64,000 nt of DNA from positions 892,001 through 956,000 of the forward strand of contig NZ_JAUSYV010000001.1 of NCBI RefSeq assembly GCF_030817055.1, read 5' to 3'. The notes beneath the pieces were generated by a model. That model was not told the DNA's origin, searched no databases, and was given only the letters and a program-made list of their open reading frames with translations. The position numbers were made by a program, and so were the translations under genes. The stretch comes from Bacillus sp. V2I10. Its GTDB lineage: Bacteria > Bacillota > Bacilli > Bacillales > Bacillaceae. Positions 7,501 to 16,115 of this stretch are shown piece by piece; within the stretch, counting starts at the first letter, position 1; every line of letters starts with the position of its first letter.

Positions 7501-8958
7501 TTAAACCTGCTGCGGAACCTGAAGTCCAAGTCCCTGAGCTACACGCTGTCCGAATTCCGGATCAGCTTTATAAAGATGCGCGATTTGACGCAGTTTGATT
7601 TCTTCTTTTGTGACGGGAGCCATTGATTCAACGTAGTTTTGAACAAGACGTGCGCGCTCTTCTTCACTTTGGAGACGATAGAGATCTCCAGGCTGAGTGT
7701 AGTGATCGTTATGATCGTAAGAGACGCTGTCTGCAATTCCTTGTACAGGGAAAGCAGCCTGCTTGTTTACAGCTGATTCTGCTGGTCCGCCGTAGCTGTT
7801 TGGCTCGTAGTAGACAGAGCCGCCGCCGTTGTTGTCAAAGCGCATTTGACCGTCACGCTGGTGATTGTTGACTTCATTTTGAGGACGGTTAATCGGCAGT
7901 GCCTGATGGTTCGCACCTACACGGTAACGGGCTGCATCATGGTAGGCAAATAAACGGCCCTGAAGCATTTTGTCCGGGGATACATCGATTCCAGGGACAA
8001 GTGTTCCGGGTGAGAATGTAGCCTGCTCGACTTCTGCAAAGTAGTTTTCAGGATTACGATTGAGAACCATGCGGCCAACCTCAATTAACGGATAGTCTTT
8101 TTGAGACCAAACTTTTGTAACATCAAATGGATCGAAGCGATATGTGTCTGCATCTTCTAAAGGCATAATCTGCACGTACATTTTCCATGCAGGGAAATCG
8201 CCTTTCTCAATTGCATTAAATAGTTCCTCAGTATGGTAATCCGGATTTTCTCCGGCAATTTTAGCTGCAAGTTCCGGAGCGAGGTTTTGAATGCCCTGTT
8301 CTGTTTTGAAATGATATTTGATCCAGACGCCGTCGCCTTCAGCATTTGTCCATTTAAATGTATGACTTCCGAAGCCATGCATATGACGGAACGTTGCAGG
8401 AATCCCGCGGTCAGACATCAAAATTGTTACCTGATGTAGAGATTCTGGTGAAAGAGACCAGAAATCCCAAACTGCATCTGGGTTTTTAAGATGTGTTTGC
8501 GGATGACGCTTTTGTGTATGAATGAAATCCGGGAATTTAATCGCATCGCGAATGAAGAAAACAGGCGTGTTGTTTCCGACCAAGTCATAGTTTCCTTCTT
8601 CTGTATAGAATTTCAAAGCAAACCCGCGCGGGTCGCGCACAGTATCAGCTGAACCGTTTTCGCCCGCTACAGTTGAGAAACGGACGAACATAGGTGTTCG
8701 TTTACCGACTTTTGATAAGAAGTTTGCTTTTGTATATTTTGTTACATCATTTGTTACTTCAAAATAGCCATGTGCTCCTGCACCTTTTGCATGAACGACG
8801 CGCTCAGGCACACGTTCTCTGTTAAAATGTGCAAGCTTCTCTAGAAGGTGGACATCCTGAATTAACGTTGGACCGCGAGAACCTGCTGTTATTGAATTCT
8901 GGTTGTCCCCGACAGGCGCACCCCAACTAGTAGTAAGATTTTTTCTCTCATTACTCAT
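7501..8958 (-). CDS. katA: Vegetative monofunctional haem catalase
   Basis: 485-residue clade 3 catalase converting H2O2 to water and oxygen in the cytoplasm. Catalytic His56 lies in RVVHAKGAGAHGYFE, the distal Asn in LVGNNTPVFFIRD, and the proximal haem ligand in the RLFAYHDAARYRVG signature. Start ATG 8958 follows GAGGTGATTCG; the upstream in-frame GTG lies inside that ribosome site. A perfect PerR box 80 nt upstream predicts peroxide induction. Monocistronic, with its terminator in the neighbouring NERD gene. Confidence 0.97.
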   Translation of the reverse strand: MSNERKNLTTSWGAPVGDNQNSITAGSRGPTLIQDVHLLEKLAHFNRERVPERVVHAKGAGAHGYFEVTNDVTKYTKANFLSKVGKRTPMFVRFSTVAGENGSADTVRDPRGFALKFYTEEGNYDLVGNNTPVFFIRDAIKFPDFIHTQKRHPQTHLKNPDAVWDFWSLSPESLHQVTILMSDRGIPATFRHMHGFGSHTFKWTNAEGDGVWIKYHFKTEQGIQNLAPELAAKIAGENPDYHTEELFNAIEKGDFPAWKMYVQIMPLEDADTYRFDPFDVTKVWSQKDYPLIEVGRMVLNRNPENYFAEVEQATFSPGTLVPGIDVSPDKMLQGRLFAYHDAARYRVGANHQALPINRPQNEVNNHQRDGQMRFDNNGGGSVYYEPNSYGGPAESAVNKQAAFPVQGIADSVSYDHNDHYTQPGDLYRLQSEEERARLVQNYVESMAPVTKEEIKLRQIAHLYKADPEFGQRVAQGLGLQVPQQV

Positions 8959-9037
8959 AAATCGAATCACCTCATAGTTTCATATTATTTAACCCATTTA
9001 CAATGATAACATCTATCAGTAAAAAATCAATACTATT

Positions 9038-9052
9038 TTATAATTATTATAA
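9038..9052 (-). promoter_or_regulatory. PerR box of katA
   Basis: TTATAATTATTATAA, a perfect match to the 7-1-7 PerR consensus TTATAATNATTATAA, 80 nt upstream of the katA start. Predicts repression by Fe/Mn-PerR and release on peroxide oxidation of the sensor. Confidence 0.93.
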
Positions 9053-9141
9053 ATAAACAGTGTATAAAATAGTTGGACAATTTACTAAATTCGGTATGGC
9101 GGATGAAATCCCTTCAAGAATTTTAAGAACGGGCACATTTG

Positions 9142-9166
9142 AAAAAACCGCCATATAAAATGGCGG
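9142..9166 (-). terminator. Terminator of the beta-propeller pseudogene
   Basis: Minus strand: CCGCCAT, TTTAT loop, ATGGCGG, then six T. Still well formed although the gene ahead is broken. Confidence 0.85.
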
Positions 9167-9175
9167 CCAAGCGGC

Positions 9176-10735
9176 TTATTCAATGATAAGTTTTTGAGCC
9201 CGGATTTCATCATAGTAGGCAGTGCTCATGGAATACGAAGTTGTATAAGCAAGAAGCCGTGCGGTTTTTGCATTCGAAGGTGCTTTAGCGGTAAGTTCGA
9301 TATTCTGCCATTTGCCATAGCCTGTTTGAGTGTGAACAGGCAGAGCGTAGGCCTCTTTTCCAGAATCATCATAGAACCGGATCATAAAACTTGCTGTTCC
9401 GTCCTGGATAAATAGATTGGCAGATGCCCGGATGATGTCTCCGCCAGTGACTTCAATTGGCTGACTCATCAAGGCAACGGATTTGTTTCTGGCTGTATCT
9501 GTGAGCTTTAAGCTTTGTCTTCCCTGGGAGTGCTGTTCGCCCGAAATGGTGTATGAGACTTGCTCATCTGTACCGAACATCGAGGTCCAGCCGGGGATGA
9601 CTTCTTCTTTTACGGGCCGTTCAAAATGATGATTTTGTACAGGAAGATCCTTTATATCGGTAATGTCATTTACTTTTATTTTGTATAGCATTGTTCGGTT
9701 TGAGCGGGCTGCATAATAGATATCACCAGCGGGGCTGATGCTGAAATTATAGATGCTGGCAAACTGTCTGCTTTCAAGTGTTTGAGGGTCAATGGCTGTC
9801 AAATTTCCGCTGAAGTCTGCATAAAGAAGGCCATTTGACCATTCAAGTTCAATATCATGCCAGGCAGATAGAGGCAGAGAATCATAGAGTTTCTTGCTTT
9901 TAACAATTTCGAGAGTGTCAGGATTAATGGCAAAAATGGTATTGACTGCAGCGCCCCACAGCAGTCCGTCTGGACCGAATGAAAGCTCGCCGATCGCCGG
10001 AGGCTTTTCAAGACCTTCAATTGAAAGGGATACTTCTTTCACTTTTTCTTCCGTATTTGCATCCCAGACGAAAATTTTTGCTTCCTCAGCCGTTGGATCT
10101 GCCCCAAGTCCTCCATTAATCGAGGTTGAGCCGTAGACTTTACCGTCTTTATAGTCCAGGCTGATGATGCTTTGATCCTGAACCACATTTCTAAACACTT
10201 TATGTTTGATGCTGCCTTCAGCTTCAGGGTCATAAACCGTCAAGCCTCCGCCAAGCTCGCCGTAAAATGGGATGCTTCCAATAAAAGCTTTGCCGTCCCC
10301 CGCTGTAATATGGCTGATGCGGTTTTGTCCTTCACCAAGCGTAAACAGTTTCTTGGGGTTTGTAGTTGAAGGTTCGAGTACAGGATCATATTCTCTAATA
10401 TCGCCATCAGGGTATACGCCAAATAGATCTTATTGCCAAAAGCCGCCATGCTGTCGCCCTGTCCCATATTAAAAGCTATTTTTGTTTGTGCCTCCGGATC
10501 ATAGATCGCGCCCTTGCCGGTCTGGATGCCGCTCATATAGAGGCTGCCTTCCGGACCGGTTTCAATTTTATTGATGACATTGGCTGTTCCTTGAGCAAGA
10601 ACAGGCGTTTTTACCGTCTTTTTTGTTTCTAAGTTTAAAATGGAAACATAGCCGCTGAAGTTAATGGTAACAAGACTTTTTCCCGGCAGATCAGGGGAGT
10701 TGAATTCTACCCAGTCCACACCTCGGAAACCGCTT
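9176..10735 (-). pseudogene. Beta-propeller protein gene, 5'-truncated and frameshifted
   Basis: Two frames together encode one beta-propeller-like protein: 10240-10719 gives the first blades (SLVTINFSGYVSILN, GSLYMSG), then reading shifts near 10425 and continues as YPDGDIREYDPVLEP in the frame ending at 9176. Blades carry repeated YDPEA, PEGSLY, FGPDGLLWG and SPAGDIYY motifs. The last 140 residues form a carbohydrate-binding-like jelly roll (IIRASANLFIQDGTASF, WQNIELTAKAP). A signal peptide and first blades are missing: the in-frame stop at 10735-10737 marks where homologous sequence begins. Probably a former exported polysaccharide-related protein; exact family unknown. Confidence 0.75.
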
Positions 10736-10737
10736 CA

Positions 10738-11213
10738 GGAGACTGTCCAAAAAGAAAAAGGGGTCTTTCTCATTGGGAATTGGCATCGGGGCTACAGCTT
10801 ATCAGGCAGCTGCTCATGCAAGGATTGCTCTTTCAGAGGCAGCCATTCTTGGCGAAAAAAGCTGTCTTGTAAACGAAGGTAAGCAGGTAATGTCTCCTTT
10901 GGAAAAACAGATTCCTCTGACATATGATCTTTCCATTACGAGTGAAGTTCTGATGAAAGAAGCAAAACAAGCGGGCGTCTCAGCTGCAGCCTATAATCGA
11001 TTGCGTTCTCAAATCTCCCGCGCAGGAAAGTATACGTTTACAGCAAATGACTTGTCAGCGATTATGGGCATTTCTACTCGAAGTGTGCACCGCAAGCTAG
11101 TAAGGTGGCTTGATGAAGGGCTGATTGAACTTGCAGGAGTAGAAAAGCTTTCGCTAAAAGGAAGGCCGCGGCAGCTATTCCATTTGACCTTCTTGGAAAA
11201 AGAAGGAGATTAA
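10738..11213 (+). pseudogene. C-terminal remnant of a transcriptional regulator with winged HTH
   Basis: An open frame without a credible start (a TTG at 10773 is the first possible) begins inside what looks like the end of a nucleotide-cyclase/GGDEF-like domain (LGIGIGATAYQAAAHARIALSEA), then a linker and a DNA-binding domain of about 90 residues with SAIMGISTRSVHRKLVRWL as recognition helix region. The upstream part of the regulator is missing. It abuts the truncated beta-propeller gene, whose 5' end is missing at the same place, so one deletion probably beheaded both. It could still be translated as a 146-residue protein from TTG 10773. Confidence 0.55.
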
Positions 11214-11296
11214 TGTCCATTATTCATCATGAAAAAGATCGGGTATGTAAATGATAACTGTATCTTGCACAAACCTGAAGTTTTGAAATAATATAT

Positions 11297-11320
11297 ATAT
11301 ATGAGCATATATTCATATAT
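11297..11320 (+). promoter_or_regulatory. CzrA-type metal operator ahead of czcD
   Basis: Imperfect palindrome with half sites ATATGA (11299-11304) and TCATAT (11313-11318), core ATATGAGCATATATTCATAT. It matches the 12-2-12 style of ArsR/SmtB operators bound by CzrA and lies 22 nt before the czcD start. Confidence 0.7.
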
Positions 11321-11341
11321 AAAGAGAGCTGAGGGGATACG

Positions 11342-12262
11342 ATGGGACATTCGCATAGCCACCATGGTCATGATGGGCATCATCATCACCATACGAGCAA
11401 TAAAAAAGCGCTGCTTTGGGCGTTTGCCATTATTACTCTTTTTATGATTGCAGAAGTGATTGGCGGCCTCCTGACAAACAGTCTGGCTCTTCTGTCAGAT
11501 GCAGGGCACATGCTGAGTGATGCGGCAGCTCTTGGACTGAGTTTTCTTGCCCTGACATTTGGGGCAAAAAGAGCTTCTTCTTCTAAAACATTCGGATACA
11601 AGCGGTTTGAAATACTGGCTGCGTTTATCAACGGGCTGACGCTGATTGTGATTTCGATCTTTATTTTCTTTGAGGCATATGAGCGTTTCATGGATCCTCC
11701 TGAAGTTGCCAGCTCGGGGATGCTGATCATTTCAAGCATTGGCCTTTTGGTTAATATCGCGGCTGCGTTTATCCTGATGCAGGGCGACAAAGATGATAAT
11801 TTGAATATCAGAAGTGCTTTTCTTCATGTTATCGGGGATATGCTTGGTTCTGTCGGGGCGATTATTGCCGCGCTGCTGATTATGTTTTTTGGCTGGGGAA
11901 TAGCGGATCCGGTTGCAAGCATTATTGTGGCTGTTTTAATTATTATCAGCGGATTTCGCGTGACAAAGGATTCTTTTCATATCTTGATGGAGGGAGTTCC
12001 CGGGAACTTGAATACAGATGAAATAAAAGCAGCCCTGCTGAAAATGGAGAATGTTTGCGGAGTGCACGATCTGCACGTGTGGTCCATTACTTCTGATTTT
12101 CCTGCACTCAGCTGTCATCTTGAAGTAGAGGAAGGTAAGGCGCATCAGACGATTTTAAATGAAGCAAACAGGCTGCTTCATGACCAGTTTGGGCTGCACC
12201 ATACAACGATTCAAATCGACCGGAAAGGTTCCGGCTGCTGCGGTGATGAACATTGTAATTAA
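11342..12262 (+). CDS. czcD: CDF-family zinc/cobalt/cadmium efflux transporter CzcD
   Basis: 306-residue cation diffusion facilitator exporting Zn2+ (also Co2+, Cd2+) in exchange for H+/K+. The N-terminus is His-rich (GHSHSHHGHDGHHHHHH-like, residues 2-17). Six membrane helices follow, with the metal sites SDAGHMLSDA in TM2 and HVIGDMLGS in TM5 (HxxxD pairs), then the cytosolic ferredoxin-like domain with VHDLHVWS and a CCGDEHC tail. ATG with GAGGGGATACG upstream. A CzrA operator precedes it and czrA is convergent downstream. Confidence 0.93.
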   Translation: MGHSHSHHGHDGHHHHHTSNKKALLWAFAIITLFMIAEVIGGLLTNSLALLSDAGHMLSDAAALGLSFLALTFGAKRASSSKTFGYKRFEILAAFINGLTLIVISIFIFFEAYERFMDPPEVASSGMLIISSIGLLVNIAAAFILMQGDKDDNLNIRSAFLHVIGDMLGSVGAIIAALLIMFFGWGIADPVASIIVAVLIIISGFRVTKDSFHILMEGVPGNLNTDEIKAALLKMENVCGVHDLHVWSITSDFPALSCHLEVEEGKAHQTILNEANRLLHDQFGLHHTTIQIDRKGSGCCGDEHCN

Positions 12263-12287
12263 GATGATTTATTACTGGACGGTTTTG

Positions 12288-12354
12288 TCGAATAATTTTT
12301 AAATTCAATTTTTCGATAAAAAAGGTTTCATTTTCGATAAGAAATTGCAGTTCA
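12288..12354. repeat. Short 21-nt-period array, word TTTTCGATAA
   Basis: TCGATAA starts at 12313 and 12334 (21 nt apart); a diverged copy TCGAATAA lies at 12288 (25 nt before). It lies between convergent czcD and czrA. Weaker than the other arrays but the same design and position. Confidence 0.5.
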
Positions 12355-12368
12355 AAAGCATGATCAAA

Positions 12369-12392
12369 GGGAGCAGCGGATCCGCTGCTCCC
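12369..12392 (-). terminator. 24-bp perfect palindrome, probable czrA terminator
   Basis: GGGAGCAGCGGA and its exact reverse complement TCCGCTGCTCCC, 13 nt past the czrA stop. The U-tract on either side is poor, so termination may be weak; the position between convergent genes fits a bidirectional stop. Confidence 0.6.
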
Positions 12393-12404
12393 TGTTTCAG
12401 GTTT

Positions 12405-12719
12405 TTAATGCTGGGCATGCTCAATCATCTGTTTGAGAAGCCCGATAACATGTTCGTCATCATGCGAATAATATAAGGTGGTTCCTTCGCGCCGGAATTT
12501 GACGAGGCGGAGGTTCTTTAAAAATCTCAGCTGATGGGAAACCGTTGACTGCAAGAGGGATAAGGTTTCAGCAATTTCGTTTACGGACCGTTCTCCTTGG
12601 GTGAGGAGGTTTAAAATGCGAAGTCTGGTCGGATCAGACAGAGCTTTGAACGTCTGCGAGGCAATAAAAAGCGTTTCTTCATCCAAATCCTGATAGGGTT
12701 CGCGGTTTTCATTAGACAT
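12405..12719 (-). CDS. czrA: ArsR/SmtB zinc-sensing repressor CzrA
   Basis: 104-residue winged-helix repressor. The recognition helix is in QSTVSHQLRFLKNL. The alpha-5 metal site is complete and correctly spaced: Asp88-x-His90-x10-His101-x2-His104, the same spacing as D84/H86/H97/H100 of S. aureus CzrA, so Zn(II)/Co(II) sensing is a firm prediction. GGAGAATACC precedes the ATG. Its promoter (TTGTAT-17-TATAAT on the minus strand) overlaps the inverted repeat at 12764-12787. Likely controls czcD and itself. Confidence 0.92.
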   Translation of the reverse strand: MSNENREPYQDLDEETLFIASQTFKALSDPTRLRILNLLTQGERSVNEIAETLSLLQSTVSHQLRFLKNLRLVKFRREGTTLYYSHDDEHVIGLLKQMIEHAQH

Positions 12720-12763
12720 AGGTATTCTCCTTCACCGGGCTATTGTGTCTTTATTATAGGAAA

Positions 12764-12826
12764 GAATGTCTATTTATACAAACATTCAAATAATTGTTTG
12801 ACTGTTCATATGTTCATGCATATACT
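12764..12826. promoter_or_regulatory. Divergent czrA/cadC promoters with overlapping operators
   Basis: GAATGT (12764-12769) and ACATTC (12782-12787) form an inverted repeat over the czrA promoter. Immediately adjacent, TCAAA-TAATTG-TTTGA (12786-12801) resembles the CadC operator. The cadC promoter is TTGACT (12798-12803), 17-nt spacer, TATACT (12821-12826); the spacer carries GTTCATATGTTCAT, a further CzrA-like half-site cluster. The two metal sensors may therefore compete over about 60 bp. Confidence 0.7.
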
Positions 12827-12866
12827 TTATTCAAACGAAGATTTGAATGATCAGGATGTGATAGAA

Positions 12867-13238
12867 GTGAAAATTCAGGATAAATGTGAAACGGTTTGTG
12901 TTCACTCTGTGAAAGTAGAGCGTACAAAGAAAAAGCTCGAGCAGCAGGAGGCAAGCAAGGTTGTGAAAATCTATAAAGCGCTGGCTGATGAAACCAGACT
13001 GAAGATTGCCTATGCTCTTATGGAAGAGGAGGAGCTGTGTGTATGTGATGTTGCGGCCATTGTTGGCACGACATCAGCAACAGCCTCCCACCATCTGAGA
13101 CTTTTAAAGAACACCGGGCTTGCCAAGTACCGAAAAGAAGGAAAGCTGGTTTATTATTCACTGGATGATGATCATGTAAAGCAGCTGATACAGACTGCTT
13201 TTGTTCATCAAGAGGAGATGAGCGTCAATGGAAGCTGA
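12867..13238 (+). CDS. cadC: ArsR/SmtB cadmium/lead-sensing repressor CadC
   Basis: 123-residue repressor. With the GTG at 12867 as start, cysteines fall at positions 7, 11, 58 and 60 (CETVC and ELCVC), exactly the Cd/Pb/Bi-binding set of plasmid pI258 CadC. The recognition helix is in SATASHHLRLLKNTG. A longer frame from TTG 12798 is rejected because that TTG is the -35 box of the gene's own promoter. The stop overlaps cadA by 11 nt, so repressor and pump are co-translated. Confidence 0.92.
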   Translation: MKIQDKCETVCVHSVKVERTKKKLEQQEASKVVKIYKALADETRLKIAYALMEEEELCVCDVAAIVGTTSATASHHLRLLKNTGLAKYRKEGKLVYYSLDDDHVKQLIQTAFVHQEEMSVNGS

Positions 13239-15375
13239 ACAAACAGCGGAGAAAAATGTGTACCGTGTTCAGGGATTTACATGCGCAGGGTGTGCTGGAA
13301 AGTTTGAGCGGAATGTAAAGGAGCTGGACGGAGTTACAGATGCAAAAGTAAATTTCGGTGCCGCTAAGCTGACAGTAATCGGAAAAGCAAGCATCAAGGA
13401 AATCGAAAAGGCCGGTGCGTTTGAGCATCTGAAAATCCTCCCCGAGAAAGGGGCTGTGCAGACGCCTGATGAACCTTTTTTGAAGAAACATGCATCGCTG
13501 CTCGTATCGGCAGCATTCATTGCTTTCGGCTACTATTCTCTTTTTGCTTACGGAGAAAACAGCCTCTCTTCTATTCTGGCTTTTCTGGCTGCGATCGTCA
13601 TTGGAGGGTACTCTTTATTTCTGACAGGCTTTAAAAATTTGCTTCGTCTCGAATTCGACATGAGAACCTTGATGACAATTGCTGTTATTGGTGCTGCAAT
13701 AATCGGGGAGTGGAGCGAGGGGGCAGTCGTTGTCATCCTGTTTGCCATCAGTGAGGTGCTTGAGTCTTATTCAATGGACAGAGCGAGGCGCTCGATACGT
13801 TCCTTAATGGAAATTGCTCCGAAGACAGCACTTATCAGACGGAACGGAACGGAGTCGATGATTTCTGTTGATGAGATTGAAGTCGGCGACTTGATGATTG
13901 TGAAGCCTGGACAGAAGATTGCAATGGACGGAAGAGTCGTAAAAGGTTTTTCTTCTGTTAACCAGGCTCCGATTACAGGTGAATCGATGCCTGCAGAAAA
14001 AAGCCCGGGGGCAGATGTCTTTGCCGGAACGCTGAATGAGGAAGGTTTTCTTGAAGTGGAAGTCACGAAGCTTGCTGAAGATGCGGCCATTTCCAAAATC
14101 ATTCATCTGGTGGAAGAGGCGCAGGCAGAGCGTGCACCTTCCCAAGCATTTGTTGATAAGTTTGCAAAATATTATACTCCTGCCATTATGGCGATTGCAT
14201 TTTTAGTTGCCGTTCTTCCTCCGTTATTTTTCAGCGCAGCATGGGACACATGGATCTATCAGGGCCTTGCCGTATTAGTGGTCGGCTGTCCATGTGCACT
14301 TGTTATTTCAACACCTGTTTCCATTGTTACGGCAATTGGGAACGCTGCGAGAAATGGTGTATTGATCAAAGGCGGTATTTACCTTGAAGAATTAAGCAGA
14401 ATCAAGGCAGTTGCCTTTGATAAAACAGGCACTTTAACAAAAGGAGCTCCCGTGGTTACCGATTTTGAAGTATTACAATCCGGCATTTCAGAAAACGACC
14501 TATTTAAATTGGTAAGTGCGCTTGAATATCGATCGCAGCATCCGCTTGCTTCTGCTTTTATAAAAAAAGCAGAGCAGCAGGAGCTCGATTATAAATCACT
14601 GATTGTAGAAGATTTCACGTCCTTAACTGGAAAAGGAATCAAAGGAAAGATTGATCATGAGTGGTACTACGTTGGAAATGTCTCGCTGTTTGAAGAAATG
14701 GGGCGTACATTTGAAGGTGATTTAAGAAACAAGGTTGATTCTTTACAGAAACAGGGAAAAACAGTCATGCTCGCTGGAACGAATGAAATGCTGCTTGCTG
14801 TTTTAGCAGTGGCAGACGAGGTCCGTGAAAGCAGTGTCCGAGTTGTGAAGCAGTTAAAAGAGCTCGGTATTCAAAAGACCATCATGCTGACGGGTGATCA
14901 TGCAAATACCGCTGCAGCGATCGGTAACCAGTTAGAAGTGTCTGAGATTTATGCTGAGCTGCTTCCTCAGCATAAACTGGATGCAGTGAAAAAGATGCAA
15001 AGGGAATACGGGGCAGCTGCAATGGTTGGGGATGGCGTAAATGATGCTCCTGCCCTGGCTGCAGCTTCAGTTGGAATCGCGATGGGAGGAGCCGGGACGG
15101 ATACCGCTCTTGAAACAGCAGATGTTGCCTTAATGGGGGATGATCTGAAAAAGCTGCCATTTGCGATTGAACTCAGCCGCAAAACGCTTGTCATCATTAA
15201 GCAGAACATTGCCTTCGCCTTAGGACTCAAATTGCTTGCTTTACTTCTGGTCGTTCCAGGATGGCTGACGCTGTGGATCGCGATCTTTGCAGATATGGGA
15301 GCTACATTGCTAGTTACATTAAATGGATTACGGCTTTTAAGAGTAAAAGAAAAGAAAGATAGCCAGTTACATTGA
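13228..15375 (+). CDS. cadA: P1B-type Cd2+/Zn2+/Pb2+-exporting ATPase CadA
   Basis: 715-residue heavy-metal ATPase. One N-terminal metal-binding domain with GFTCAGCA (Cys19, Cys22), transmembrane helices, TGE loop (PITGES), CPC metal site (Cys354-Pro-Cys356), phosphorylation motif DKTGT (Asp398), HP motif in QHPLAS, and the hinge GDGVNDAPAL. It exports divalent soft metals at the expense of ATP. ATG has GAGGAGATGAGCG before it. Forms the operon cadC-cadA; together with czcD/czrA it makes a four-gene metal-resistance island with two different sensors. Confidence 0.95.
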   Translation: MEAEQTAEKNVYRVQGFTCAGCAGKFERNVKELDGVTDAKVNFGAAKLTVIGKASIKEIEKAGAFEHLKILPEKGAVQTPDEPFLKKHASLLVSAAFIAFGYYSLFAYGENSLSSILAFLAAIVIGGYSLFLTGFKNLLRLEFDMRTLMTIAVIGAAIIGEWSEGAVVVILFAISEVLESYSMDRARRSIRSLMEIAPKTALIRRNGTESMISVDEIEVGDLMIVKPGQKIAMDGRVVKGFSSVNQAPITGESMPAEKSPGADVFAGTLNEEGFLEVEVTKLAEDAAISKIIHLVEEAQAERAPSQAFVDKFAKYYTPAIMAIAFLVAVLPPLFFSAAWDTWIYQGLAVLVVGCPCALVISTPVSIVTAIGNAARNGVLIKGGIYLEELSRIKAVAFDKTGTLTKGAPVVTDFEVLQSGISENDLFKLVSALEYRSQHPLASAFIKKAEQQELDYKSLIVEDFTSLTGKGIKGKIDHEWYYVGNVSLFEEMGRTFEGDLRNKVDSLQKQGKTVMLAGTNEMLLAVLAVADEVRESSVRVVKQLKELGIQKTIMLTGDHANTAAAIGNQLEVSEIYAELLPQHKLDAVKKMQREYGAAAMVGDGVNDAPALAAASVGIAMGGAGTDTALETADVALMGDDLKKLPFAIELSRKTLVIIKQNIAFALGLKLLALLLVVPGWLTLWIAIFADMGATLLVTLNGLRLLRVKEKKDSQLH

Positions 15376-15377
15376 AA

Positions 15378-15411
15378 GCGTGAACTCCTTAGGGGTTCAT
15401 GCTTCTTTTTT
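15378..15411 (+). terminator. Terminator of cadC-cadA
   Basis: GCGTGAACTCC, TTAG loop, GGGGTTCATGC, then CTTTTTT. Starts 3 nt after the cadA stop. Confidence 0.9.
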
Positions 15412-15420
15412 GTATGTAGC

Positions 15421-15611
15421 TGGCTACAAAAGGATGACTTCGGCTTGAAAAAAGAATGGAAGCTAATTTAGAATAAAATGCGCTAATAACAGCTTGATTA
15501 GACTAAATCAATAAATCGTTCGGCTAAATAAAATTTGAATTCAGCTATAATAATTGGTAAACCGGCTACAAAAAACTAAAAACGGCTATAAAAATCTTCT
15601 TTTCAGCTAAA
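15421..15611. repeat. 20-21-nt-period array, word GGCTAAWAA (about ten units)
   Basis: The trinucleotide core GCT (or ACT once) of words such as CGGCTAAATAA, CAGCTATAATAA and CGGCTACAAAA begins at 15423, 15443, 15462, 15482, 15502, 15523, 15544, 15565, 15585 and 15606, spacing 19-21 nt throughout; an eleventh GCT at 15625 lies inside the ldh terminator. Between words the sequence is A+T-rich and not conserved. It is bounded by the cadA terminator and the opposing ldh terminator. The same word is used by the array at 40553. Confidence 0.85.
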
Positions 15612-15642
15612 AAGAAAAACTCCAGCTTCTGAAGCCGGAGCA
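15612..15642 (-). terminator. Terminator of the ldh pseudogene
   Basis: Minus strand: CTCCGGCTTC, AG, GAAGCTGGAG (one mismatch), then five T. About 70 nt beyond the ldh stop. Confidence 0.75.
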
Positions 15643-15712
15643 TAAATAGCCGTTTGTATTTTTTCTAGCCGTTAAGAGAGGCGATTGGAGTTACCCATCC
15701 GATTCTGCTTTT

Positions 15713-16094
15713 CTATCCAAAATTTTGAGCCGGTATTTCCTTCAAAATCGCAGCACTGTTTTTAAATTTGTCCTGTTCCTCAGCGTTCAGATCAAGCTCA
15801 ATAATGTCGCGAATTAACAACCGGAGCACCGATATAGACATCGTTTTCTCCGTAATGGCCGTCAAGATGGGCAGAAACGGTCAGAACACAGTTTTCATTA
15901 TGATGGATTGGACAAGTCCCATTGCAATTCCTAATAGGTTGCGCCCTTTCGATTGAATTTGATAGGCTGCATCCCTGACTTTTTTAAAGATTTCATCTAT
16001 CAGCCATTCCTTGATTCATGAGAGCAAATGCGCAGCTGGATCCGACAAAACCGGTTCCAGCCAAGACTACACGGTTTATCTTTTCTTATGCCAT
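15713..16094 (-). pseudogene. ldh: L-lactate dehydrogenase, collapsed by a large internal deletion
   Basis: The minus strand encodes the Ldh N-terminus (KINRVVLAGTGFVGSS, AFALMNQGMAD) joined at about 15996 directly to a C-terminal segment (DEIFKKVRDAAYQI, then GIAMGLVQS) and finally IELDLNAEEQDKFKNSAAIL. About 200 residues, including the catalytic centre, are missing. There is also a TAA at codon 3 after ATG 16094 and two or more frameshifts (for example before the LDGHYGENDVYIG-like stretch near 15830). Rex operator and terminator remain intact. Confidence 0.88.
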
Positions 16095-16115
16095 TGTGGA
16101 ACACCCTTTCACCAA

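Noticed and set aside
12798..12866. Longer CadC N-terminus from TTG 12798
   Set aside because: That TTG is the -35 box TTGACT of the cadC promoter with TATACT 17 nt later, so it cannot be in the mRNA. The GTG at 12867 gives the exact CadC cysteine positions.
15768..15956. Small plus-strand ORF in the ldh region
   Set aside because: It is the antisense of the decayed ldh gene; no ribosome site and no coding bias.
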